Shown in pieces: positions 16,495 through 24,261 of a DNA stretch of 64,000 bases. Each line of letters begins with the position of its first letter. Positions within the stretch are counted from its first letter, which is position 1. This stretch comes from AC-32 sp963755635 (lineage in GTDB: Bacteria; Actinomycetota; Thermoleophilia; Gaiellales; Gaiellaceae): contig CAVWKS010000037.1 of assembly GCA_963755635.1 (NCBI GenBank), positions 1-64,000 of the forward strand, given 5' to 3'. A program made the translations under genes and the position numbers. The notes under the pieces were generated by a model that did not search any database, had not been told where the DNA came from, and saw nothing but the letters and a program-made list of their open reading frames with translations.

Positions 16495-16985
16495 TGCTGA
16501 CGGTCTTGCACGAGAAGCTCGCCGAGGCGCACGGGCTCGCGATCGCAGCCGCGGTGGTGACGGACAGGGTCGAGGAGCGGGTCGCGAATCGCGACCTGCG
16601 GCTGCTGCTCGGGACGATGAGGCTCGAGGCGAACGAGACGCGCGCCCGCTGCCTCGAGCTCGAGGACCTGCTCGGCGGCGAGGCGGCGGACGAGATCCTC
16701 GCCCGGGCGAACACGGTCAGCGAGAAGGCCTCGGACCTCGCGGTCGTGTGGTTCAAGGCGGGCACGGGGCCGCTCGAGGCGTGGAGCTTTCTCGCGATGG
16801 GCGAGGCCGGGGAGGTCGCGACGTGGCGCGCGCTCGACTCGCTCGCGCGGCGCGAGGGCGACCCGCGGCTCGTCGCATTGGCCGAGTGGGCGCTGCCGGT
16901 GCAGGAGCGGCACCTCGCCGACGCGCTCGCCGGCACGGTGACGCTCGCCGAGGCGTTTCGCCCCGGCGATCCGCGCTGGGGTTAG
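16494..16985 (+). CDS. hypothetical helical protein at the end of the cox-qcr cluster, 163 aa
   Basis: The sequence is almost entirely helix-forming, rich in Ala, Leu, Glu and Arg, with no membrane segment or signal peptide. Its helix layout (LHEKLAEAHGLAIAAAV, a long central helix, a WSFLAMGEAGEVATWRAL turn and a final LPVQERHLADAL helix) recalls ferritin-like four-helix bundles, with scattered His and Glu residues, but a full di-iron motif cannot be confirmed. The TGATG junction with qcrB suggests coupled translation and a role linked to the respiratory complex, for example assembly or iron handling. The function is not known. It ends by overlapping the convergent F420-type gene. Confidence 0.65.
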   Translation: MLTVLHEKLAEAHGLAIAAAVVTDRVEERVANRDLRLLLGTMRLEANETRARCLELEDLLGGEAADEILARANTVSEKASDLAVVWFKAGTGPLEAWSFLAMGEAGEVATWRALDSLARREGDPRLVALAEWALPVQERHLADALAGTVTLAEAFRPGDPRWG

Positions 16986-17938
16986 AGCTTCGGGAGTATC
17001 TGCTCCGCGTAGAAGCGGAGGAAGGTCTCCTGGTCCGGCCCGATCTGGTGCACGAAGACGTGCGTGAAGCCGGCCTGCTCGTACTCGCGGATCGCCTCGA
17101 GGTGCTTATCCGGGTCGGGGCCGCAGACGACCGATTCGGCGACGTCGTCCTCCGTGACGAGCTCGGCGACGGCCTCGTAGTGCTCGGGGATCGCGAGCTC
17201 CTGGCCGATCGGGCCGCCCATGCCCGCGTTGGGCCAGATCTCGTGCGCGGTCTTGCGTCCCTGCTCTTCGCTCTCCGCGTAGCAGACGTCAAGCTGGCCG
17301 TAGCAGGGCTTGCCCTTGCCGCCGGCGCTCTCGAACTCCCCGCGTAGGTCCTCGTCGGGCGAGGTGGTGATGAAGGCGTCGCCGAGCCGGCCGGCCAGCC
17401 GCGCCGCCGTTGGTTGCGCTGCCGCGATCGCGAGCGGCGGCGGTTCGTCGGGCAGCGTGTAGATCCGCGCCTGCTCGACGGTGTAGTGCTTGCCGTAGTG
17501 CGACTGGTAGCCGCCTTCCCAGAGCAGGCGCAGGACCTCGATCGCCTCCTCGAGCATCTCCAGCCGCTCCTGCGGCCCGGGCCAGCGGGCTCCGACGACG
17601 TGCTCGTTCAACTCCTCGCCGGTGCCGAGGCCGAGGTAGAAGCGCCCTTCCATCAGCACCTGCGAGGTCGCAGCGGCCTGGGCGATGATCGCCGGGTGGA
17701 TCCGGATCGTCGGACAGGTCACGCCTGTGCCGAGGCGGATCCGCTCCGTGGCGTTCGCGACCGCGCCGATCACGCTCCAGACGAACGCGCTCTGCCCCTG
17801 GTTGTCGGTCCACGGATGGAAGTGGTCGGAGATCGACAGGAACTCGAAGCCGGCCTCCTCGGCCGCGCGCGCGTTGCGCACGAGGTCGTTCGGGAGGTGC
17901 TCCTCGGAGGAAAGTGTGTATCCGAGCTCGATCGGCAC
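16982..17938 (-). CDS. LLM-class F420-dependent oxidoreductase
   Basis: This 318-residue TIM-barrel protein belongs to the luciferase-like monooxygenase class. SISDHFHPW near residue 36, RLGTGVTCPTIRIHPAIIAQ and GRFYLGLGTGEELNEHV are typical of the F420-dependent branch that includes F420-dependent glucose-6-phosphate dehydrogenase. It would transfer hydride between an alcohol or other small substrate and coenzyme F420 in the cytoplasm. The substrate is uncertain, since most members of the TIGR03557-type subgroup are uncharacterised. Its 3' end overlaps the stop of the convergent gene, and about 40 nt separate its start from the divergent peptidase gene. Confidence 0.85.
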   Translation of the reverse strand: MPIELGYTLSSEEHLPNDLVRNARAAEEAGFEFLSISDHFHPWTDNQGQSAFVWSVIGAVANATERIRLGTGVTCPTIRIHPAIIAQAAATSQVLMEGRFYLGLGTGEELNEHVVGARWPGPQERLEMLEEAIEVLRLLWEGGYQSHYGKHYTVEQARIYTLPDEPPPLAIAAAQPTAARLAGRLGDAFITTSPDEDLRGEFESAGGKGKPCYGQLDVCYAESEEQGRKTAHEIWPNAGMGGPIGQELAIPEHYEAVAELVTEDDVAESVVCGPDPDKHLEAIREYEQAGFTHVFVHQIGPDQETFLRFYAEQILPKL

Positions 17939-17979
17939 GTCGCTCCCGTACCGCGTTCGGCGCGCCGTAAACTCGCCGA

Positions 17980-18660
17980 GTGGCCGGGACGATCGTCGCC
18001 ATGGGCGGGTTCTCGTCGGAGGACGAGGAGCGCCGCAGGCTCGAGGATTACTGGCTCGGCCTGACGGGCCGCGAGCGGCCGCGCGTGCTGTTCGTCCCGA
18101 CCGCGGCCGCGGACGACGCGCAGACGACGCTGGCGATCTTCGATCAGCTCGCGGACCGGGCGGAGTGCTCGCGCTTGTCGTTCTTCCCGTGGCCGCCGGA
18201 GGGCCTGCGTGAGCTCGCGCTCGCCCAGGACGCGATCTACGTCTCGGGCGGGAACACGGCGAACGCGCTCGCGATCTGGCGCGTGCACGGCTTCGACGCG
18301 GTGCTGCGTGAGGCGTGGGAGGCAGGCGTCGTGCTGACAGGTTGGAGCGCCGGGATGATCTGCTGGTTCGAGGCCGGAGTGACCGACTCGTTCGGCCCGC
18401 AGCTCGACGGAATGCGGGACGGCCTCGGCTTCCTGTCCGGCAGCGCGTGCCCGCACTACGACGGCGAAAGCCGGCGCCGGCCCGTCTACCAGCGGCTCGT
18501 CGGCGAGGGCTTCCCGCCCGGGCTCGCCGCCGACGACTGCGTCGCGTTGCGTTTCGACGGCACCGAGCTCGCCGAGGCAGTCAGCGCGCGGGCGGGCTCG
18601 CGCGCCTACCGCGTCACGGCGGAAGGCGAAGAGGCGATTGAGCCGCGCTTCCTCGGGTAG
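17980..18660 (+). CDS. peptidase E family (S51) protein
   Basis: The 226-residue protein has the S51 fold: an N-terminal glycine motif (MGGFSSE), a strand-turn VYVSGGNTANAL near residue 87, and the nucleophile elbow GWSAGMICW with Ser123. The histidine and glutamate partners are expected in the second half (SACPHYDGE). Peptidase E members are cytoplasmic alpha-aspartyl dipeptidases; others are cyanophycinase-like. A GTG at 17980 gives the expected N-terminus just before the first strand. The gene is followed after 10 nt by the DUF2795 gene and is divergent from the F420-type oxidoreductase. Confidence 0.85.
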   Translation: MAGTIVAMGGFSSEDEERRRLEDYWLGLTGRERPRVLFVPTAAADDAQTTLAIFDQLADRAECSRLSFFPWPPEGLRELALAQDAIYVSGGNTANALAIWRVHGFDAVLREAWEAGVVLTGWSAGMICWFEAGVTDSFGPQLDGMRDGLGFLSGSACPHYDGESRRRPVYQRLVGEGFPPGLAADDCVALRFDGTELAEAVSARAGSRAYRVTAEGEEAIEPRFLG

Positions 18661-18670
18661 GAGCCGGAGC

Positions 18671-18985
18671 GTGACGACGCGTGAGGCGGCCGAGCTCCAG
18701 GTGCTGCTCGAGGGCGTGCCGCTGCCGGCGGCGAGGGCCGAGCTGATCGAGTACGCGCGCCGTCAGGAGCACGAGGGGCTGGCGGGCTTGCTCGAGCGCC
18801 TGCCCGACCGCGAGTACGGCTCGCTCGACGAGGTCGGCGAGGAGCTCGCCCCGGTCCAGCCCGAGTGGCCGAGCCCCGCCGAGGAGAGCCCCCGCGCGGA
18901 GAGCGACCTCCCGCCCGGCGGCGACGCCTACACGGATGCCTCAGCCGAGCCCGGCGAAGTCCGCGAGCACGGCCCGCGCGGCTAG
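18671..18985 (+). CDS. DUF2795 domain protein, 104 aa
   Basis: Residues about 7-60 match the DUF2795 pattern: a short hydrophobic helix with GVPLPAARAELIEYARRQ, then LLERLPDREYGSLDEVGEEL. The rest is an acidic, proline-rich and probably disordered tail. DUF2795 proteins are small and of unknown function, frequent in Actinomycetota, sometimes near stress genes. GTG at 18671 is preferred; the open frame extends upstream to 18638, but that would overlap the peptidase gene and add only basic low-complexity sequence. The gene ends just before the repeat element at 18992. Confidence 0.75.
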   Translation: MTTREAAELQVLLEGVPLPAARAELIEYARRQEHEGLAGLLERLPDREYGSLDEVGEELAPVQPEWPSPAEESPRAESDLPPGGDAYTDASAEPGEVREHGPRG

Positions 18986-18991
18986 TCCGCG

Positions 18992-19035
18992 CCACGTCCG
19001 GGGTCTGACCCCTGCCGTGTCCGTTTCGGACAGGG
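18992..19035. repeat. dispersed palindromic repeat copy with terminator-like hairpin
   Basis: CCACGTCCGGGGTCTGACCC plus one C (18992-19012) is identical over 21 nt to the reverse complement of 57571-57591. It is followed by the hairpin TGTCCG-TTT-CGGACA (19018-19032) flanked by CCC and GGG. It fills the gap between the convergent DUF2795 and nrfD genes, so it may also end transcription. A related GTC-GACCCC core occurs at 3968-3977. Confidence 0.6.
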
Positions 19036-19043
19036 CTGCGACG

Positions 19044-19957
19044 CTAGCTCTGAGTAACGCGCTCGCGCTGCGGGACGACCGTGTACTTCGGGTCGCGCGC
19101 CGACTGGAAGCCGGCCTTGAAGACCGACCAGCGCAGGGCGGCTTCGCCGGCGAGCATCAGCGCGCCCCCCGCGACTGCGGCGAGGCGGCTGCGCTTTCCG
19201 CCGAGCGCTAGGAGCGCTGCGCCGCCGACCGCGCAGGTCTTCGCGAGTTTCGAGTACTTGCCGGCCTCGCCTTCGCGGTACGGCTCGGCGAGCATCCCCA
19301 GCCTCCGCTCCATCACCTGGGTGAAGACGCCCTCGGCCATGACGCCGCCGATGGCCAGCCGCCGTGCGGGGCCCGCGTCCTCCGGCGCGACGAACATGCA
19401 CGCAGCCGCGCCTGCGCTCGCGAGCGCGCTCGAGCCGAAGACGAACGGAAGCTCGTGCCGCGCCTCGTGCCAGACGGGAATCGCGGTGTCCGACACCAGC
19501 GTCGCGGTGTAGACCGAGAGCGGCCCGCCGCTCAGCGCCGCGACGAGCTCTGCGAGGTACTTCACCGGTTTGAGCCGCCCCGTCGTCTCGAGCAGCGCGC
19601 CTGTGGCCGACGCTCCGCCGGAGACGGCCAGGATCCAGCTGCCGACGCTCATCGGCGAGGTCACCTTGAAGACGCGGAACATGTTCAGGGCCCGCTCCGG
19701 CCGGCCGAGATCGGAGATCAGCAGCACCGGGCTGACCAGGTCCGCCGCGGCGCCGATGTAGAGGCTCCGCTTCGCGAGCGGCTCGTTCCCCGCGAGCCGC
19801 GCGACGAGACTGAGCACCGCCGAGGCTCCGCCCGAGCCCGCCCGTGAAGAAGTACCAGGGGATCTCCGGCTGCCAGACCGGTTCCTTGAGCACCGGCCGG
19901 CCGTAGTACGAGCGCATCTCCGTGCCCTTCGCGGGTGACCGATCCGTCCTGCGTCAC
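19044..19957 (-). CDS. nrfD: NrfD/PsrC-type membrane subunit of the formate dehydrogenase, frameshifted
   Basis: Corrected for shifts, the protein begins at GTG 19957 (GTGA overlap with the iron-sulfur subunit). It runs through RSYYGRPVLKEPVWQPEIPW and FFTGGLGGASAVLS into a multi-helix membrane domain with ISDLGRPERALNMFRVFK, a hallmark of NrfD/PsrC quinone-reactive subunits. It would pass electrons from the iron-sulfur subunit to menaquinone. Two single extra bases interrupt it: one C in the CCC at 19925-19927 and one in the CCC at 19831-19833. Removing both restores a single frame of about 300 residues. Whether these are sequence errors or decay cannot be decided here. Confidence 0.8.
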
Positions 19958-20871
19958 CGCGAGCCTCCGATGAACGCCGCGAGCACGCCCGCCACAACTG
20001 CGCCCGCCGCGATCGCGGCCGAACGCCACATCTCAGGCAGATCGCGCGTGGTCACGACCGGGTCGGGCGGCAGCCCGTAGACCTCCGGCTCGTCGAGCAG
20101 CAGGAAGAACGCGCCGAAGCCGCCGACGCCGTCATCCGGGTCGCGGCCGTACAGCCGCGCGCCGTTCCACTTCTCGTCCTGCAGCTTCTCGAGCCGCTGG
20201 TCGGCGCGCTCGCGCAGCTCGTCCAAGGGCCCGAACTGGATGGAGTCGGTCGGACAGGCCTTCGCGCACGCGGGCTCGTGTCCGCCCTTGAGCCGGTCGT
20301 AGCAAAGCGTGCACTTCCAGACGCGACCGTCCTCCTTCTTGCCGAGCTGCAGGCCGAGGATCTCGGCCGGCGGGTCGTTCGAGTGCCGCGGGAGGTGCCG
20401 CTTGTCGAGCACGCCGAACGGACAGGCCGGGACGCAGTAGCCGCAGCCGTTGCAGACGTCCTCCTGTACGACGACGGTCGAGTACTCGGTGCGGAAGAGC
20501 GCGCCGGTCGGGCAGACGTCCAGGCAGGCCGCGTGCGTGCAGTGCTTGCAGACATCGGAGGACATCAGCCAGCGCAGCGCGTCGAACTCGCCGTCGCCAT
20601 CGCCGTCGCTGTGCAGCGGCTCCTTCTGCTCGATGAACGCGACGTGGCGCCAGGTGTTCGCGCCGAGCTCCGAGGTGTTGTCGTACGACTCGCCGGTCCA
20701 GACCATCCCGTCCTCGGGCACGAGGTTCCACTCCTTGCAGGCGACCTCGCAGGCCTTGCAGCCGATGCAGACCGACGTGTCGGTGAAGAAGCCCACACGC
20801 TCGTTCGCCTCGTCGCCGTATGTGTCCGGCCAGGCGGCGGGCTTGCCGGTGGGCTCCGCGAGAGTGCTCAC
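19954..20871 (-). CDS. fdhB: formate dehydrogenase iron-sulfur (beta) subunit
   Basis: This 305-residue protein has four [4Fe-4S] cysteine clusters of the FdnH/HybA type: CIGCKACEVAC near residue 35, CKHCTHAACLDVCP near 108, CNGCGYCVPACPFG near 140 and the CTLCYDRL...CAKACP pair near 187. A single membrane helix closes the protein (AAIAAGAVVAGVLAAFIGG), as in E. coli FdnH. It conducts electrons from the catalytic subunit to the NrfD-type membrane subunit. The GTG start at 20871 would overlap the alpha subunit stop as GTGA, and the TGA overlaps the nrfD start. Confidence 0.93.
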   Translation of the reverse strand: MSTLAEPTGKPAAWPDTYGDEANERVGFFTDTSVCIGCKACEVACKEWNLVPEDGMVWTGESYDNTSELGANTWRHVAFIEQKEPLHSDGDGDGEFDALRWLMSSDVCKHCTHAACLDVCPTGALFRTEYSTVVVQEDVCNGCGYCVPACPFGVLDKRHLPRHSNDPPAEILGLQLGKKEDGRVWKCTLCYDRLKGGHEPACAKACPTDSIQFGPLDELRERADQRLEKLQDEKWNGARLYGRDPDDGVGGFGAFFLLLDEPEVYGLPPDPVVTTRDLPEMWRSAAIAAGAVVAGVLAAFIGGSR

Positions 20872-23800
20872 GTCTGCCGCTCCGACTCTGGCTCCTTGCG
20901 CCGGCGCCCTCGCGCTCGGCGTGCGCCCGGCTGCGGATCTCGTCGACGAACCTCGGCAGCGCCTCGCCGCGCGGCCGGCGCCCCGGCTTGATCCCGACCG
21001 AGAGCGCCTTGACCTCCTGGATGTGCACGTTCGGGTCGAGCGCGATCGAGGTGAGGTCGTTCGCGGAGCCGCCGGTCGTGAGCCCGCGCGTGCCCCAGTG
21101 GTATGGCAAGCCGATCTGGTGCGTCTTGCGGCCCTGGATCTCGATCGGCGGGATCCGGTCGGTGACGAGCACGCGGGCCTCGATCGCGCTCCGGGTCGAG
21201 TAGATCGTCGCCCAGCCGCCGTGCTCCAGGCCGACCTCCTCCGCGAGCTCCGGGCTGACCTCGCAGAACATCGCCGGCTGCAGCTCGGAGAGGTACGGCA
21301 CCGTGCGTGACATCCCGCCCGCGGTGTGGTGCTCGGTCAGGCGGTAGGTCGTCGCGACGTACGGGTAGAGCTCGGCGCCCGGCTCGTCGGCGACCGGGTT
21401 GTACGGGTTCTCGGGCCGCTCGAACTGCTGGCGCCGCGGGTTCGCGCGCTGCGAGTACAGGGAATTGTCGAACGGCGACTCGTGCGGCTCGTAGTGCGTG
21501 GGCATCGGCCCGTCCTCGAGCCCCTGCGGGACGAAGAGCCAGGCGCGCCCGTCGGCCTGCATGATGAACGGGTGGTCGCCGGCGATCGCGTCCTGGGCCT
21601 CGGCGTCGTCAGGCGGGACGTAGCTCGGCGCCTTGTCCTTCTCGAAGTCCGGCGTGTCGAGGCCCGTCCACTCCTCTGCCTCCGCGTCCCACCAGACGTA
21701 CTTCTTCCGCTCGGACCACGGCCGGCCCTCGGGGTCGGCTGAGGCCCGGTTGTAGAGCAGGCGGCGGTTGTCGGGCCACGCCCACGCCCACTCGGCCGCG
21801 ACGTAGTTCTGCTCCCAGTGCGGCTTCTTGCGGGCGGTCTGGTTGATCCCGTCCTTGAAGCAGCCGCAGTAGATCCAGCAGCCGCAGACGGTCGAGCCGT
21901 CGTCCTTCAGCTCCGTGTAGCCGGGGAGGAACTGCCCGTTCGAGTCCCAGCCACTGACCTCCTGCAGCACCGACTCGGCGTCGGGCTCCTGCTGCGACGA
22001 GTGCGTCGGGTAGTCCCAGCGGAGCGCCTTGATCAGCGTGTCGCGCTCCTCCTCCGAGTCGGCCAGCTTCTGCTTGATCAGCCGGCCGAGGTGGAAGTAG
22101 AACCAGAGGTCGGAGCGGCAGTCGCCCTTCGGCTCGACCGCCTGCCAGTGCCACTGCAGCAGGCGCTGCGTGTTCGTGAACGAGCCGTCCTTCTCGGTGT
22201 GCGCCGCGGCCGGCAGGAAGAAGATCTCGGTCGGGATCTCCTCGGTGCGCAGCTCGCCCGACTCGATCTCCGGGCTGTCGTACCAGAAGGCCGCCGACTC
22301 GATCTCGACGAGGTCGCGCACGACCAGCCAGTCGAGCTTCGCGAGCGCGAGCCGGTGCAGCTTCGAGTTCGCGTTGCCGACGGCCGGGTTCTCGCCGGCG
22401 ATCAGGTAGCCCTTCACCTTGCCGTCGAGCATCTGCAGCGCCGTCCAGTACGCCGAGTTGTCGTCGTCGATGCGGGGCAGGTGCTTGAACAGCCAGTCGT
22501 TGTCCGCGTTCGCGTGGTCGCCGAAGTACGCCTTCATCAGGCTGACCCAGTACGACTTGAAGTTGCCCCAGAAGCCGGTCGGCGACGTGTTCGCCTCCAT
22601 GTAGTTCTCGAAGTCGCCGTACGACTCCGTGTGCGGCATCGGCAGGTAGCCGGGCAGGATGTTGTAGAGCGTCGGGATGTCGGTCGAGCCCTGGATCGAC
22701 GCGTGCCCTCGCAGCGCCAGCACGCCGCCGCCCGGGCGGCCCATGTTCCCGAGCAGCTGTTGGATGATCGCCGCCGTGCGGATGTACTGGACGCCGACGG
22801 TGTGCTGCGTCCAGCCGACGGCGTAGCAGAACGCGCCGGTGCGCTCGCGGCCGGACGCGGCGCAGATCGCCTCGCAGTAGTCGAGGAACTGCTCGACCGA
22901 GCAGCCGCAGGTCTCGGAGACGAACTCGGGCGTGTAGCGCCGGTAGTGCTTCTTCAGCAGCTGGAAGACGCAGCGAGGGTGCTGGAGGGTCGGGTCCTCG
23001 TCCGGCGGCTCGCCGTGCGACAGGCCCCCGCCGTGGCCGCCGTGGCCCGACCCCTCGCCCTTGGTCGCCTTGAAGCCCTGCTCACGCTGGCCCGCCGCGC
23101 CGTGCGCCTCCATCCCGGAGTACTGCCACGTCTCGACGTCGTACTCGCCCTCCTCGGGGTCCCAGCCGGAGAAGAGCCCGTCCAGGTCCTCGGTGTCCTG
23201 GAAGCCCTCGTCGATCAGGACGGGCGCGTTGGTGTAGTGCTTGACGTACTCGTCGAAGTAGCGGTCGTTCTCGAGGATGTAGTTGACGACGCCGCCGAGG
23301 AAGGCGATGTCGGAGCCCGCGCGGATGCGGATCCAGTCGGTGGCCATCGCGCTCGTGCGCGTGAAGCGCGGATCGACGTGGAAGATCCGCGCGCCGCGCT
23401 CTCTGGCCTCCATCACCCACTGGAACCCGACCGGGTGGTTCTCGGCCATGTTCGAGCCCATGATCGTGATCACGTCCGCGTTCTGGAGATCCTGCTGGAA
23501 CGTCGTGGCGCCGCCTCGTCCGAACGAGGTCCCCAGACTGGGGACCGTGGAGCTGTGTCATATGCGCGCCTGGTTCTCGACCTGGACGATGCCGAGCGCG
23601 AAGCAGAGCTTCTTGATCAGGTAGTTCTCTTCGTTGTCGAGCGTCGCGCCGCCGAGGTTGCCGATCGCCAGCGTGCGGTTGGCGGGGTCGCCGTCCTCTG
23701 TCTCCTCCTGCCAGTTCTCCGAGCGGGTGTCGATCACGCGCTGGGCGATCAGCTCCATCGCCTCGTCGAGCGAGAGCTCCTCCCAGCGGGTGCCGTAGGG

Positions 23801-24127
23801 GCGGCGGTACTTGACCTTGTACTCGCGCAGCGGGCTGTGCACGTACGACTTCGAGGCCTGGCCCTTCGGGCAGAGCCGGCCGCGCGAGATCGGGCTCGCC
23901 GGGTCGCCCTCGATGTGCGAGACCTCGCCGTCCTTGACGTAGATCAGCTGGCCGCAGCCGACGGCGCAGTAGGGGCAGATCGACTGGACCACGTGCTCCG
24001 CCTCGTCGGTCCGCGGCTTCAGCGTCTTCGATCGCTGCGACCGGGCCGCCCGCCCGAGACCGAGCGGGTCGCCCTCTCGCAGCTGCCGAAGCACCGGCCA
24101 GCGGCCGATCGCCTCACCAACGCTCAT
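20868..24127 (-). CDS. fdhA: selenocysteine-containing formate dehydrogenase catalytic (alpha) subunit
   Basis: Residues 1-189 (ATG 24127) include the Mo4Fe4S domain with SICPYCAVGCGQ and GRLCPKGQAS. An in-frame TGA at 23560-23558 follows NQARI. Read as selenocysteine (residue 190), the protein continues HSSTVPSLGTSFGRGG, exactly the place of Sec196 in E. coli FdnG, and goes on for about 890 residues as a molybdopterin bis-MGD dehydrogenase. A SECIS-like hairpin lies directly downstream. It oxidises formate to CO2. No twin-arginine signal is present. Near 20890-20930 the frame does not stop where beta begins; a 1-nt indel is inferred because the third frame has a TGA overlapping the beta GTG. 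Confidence 0.9.
23528..23546 (-). promoter_or_regulatory. bacterial SECIS element in fdhA
   Basis: On the coding strand the 7-bp perfect stem GGTCCCC / GGGGACC encloses the loop AGTCT. It starts 11 nt after the selenocysteine TGA. Bacterial SECIS hairpins sit directly 3' of the UGA, with the apical loop roughly 16-37 nt away and G and U in the loop, which SelB binds. Position, stem and loop all fit, so the UGA is most likely recoded and not a nonsense mutation. Confidence 0.85.
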
Positions 24128-24261
24128 CGCTGCCAATGGTTTCCGGGCACGGGACGTTTAAACGCTTCGTATTGCGATATAAGAGATCCGAACTGAGGTC
24201 ACTCCCGACGAGAGCCTGCCTCGAGCGGGCTCTCGCCGTGAGGACTGATTTAGTTCCGGGT
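24128..24261. promoter_or_regulatory. divergent promoter region between fdhA and the S9 peptidase gene
   Basis: This 134-nt gap separates two divergent starts and is clearly less GC-rich than its surroundings. It contains the palindrome GTTTAAAC (24156-24163) and a TATAAG hexamer at 24178-24183, reasonable as a -10 box for the peptidase gene, although no good -35 box is found 17 nt upstream. The FNR, NarL or other regulators usual for formate dehydrogenases cannot be assigned. Confidence 0.3.

Noticed and set aside
20132..20868. Continuation of the fdhA frame right through the iron-sulfur subunit gene
   Set aside because: The translation is basic, Arg-rich shadow sequence opposite a clear four-cluster FeS protein; a 1-nt indel near 20900 is the better explanation.
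23558..23560. Stop codon splitting fdhA into two genes or a pseudogene
   Set aside because: Position matches the selenocysteine codon of FdnG-type enzymes and a SECIS hairpin follows; conserved sequence continues in the same frame.
21818..24196. 792-codon plus-strand frame opposite fdhA
   Set aside because: Val/Arg/Asp-rich shadow without domain motifs.
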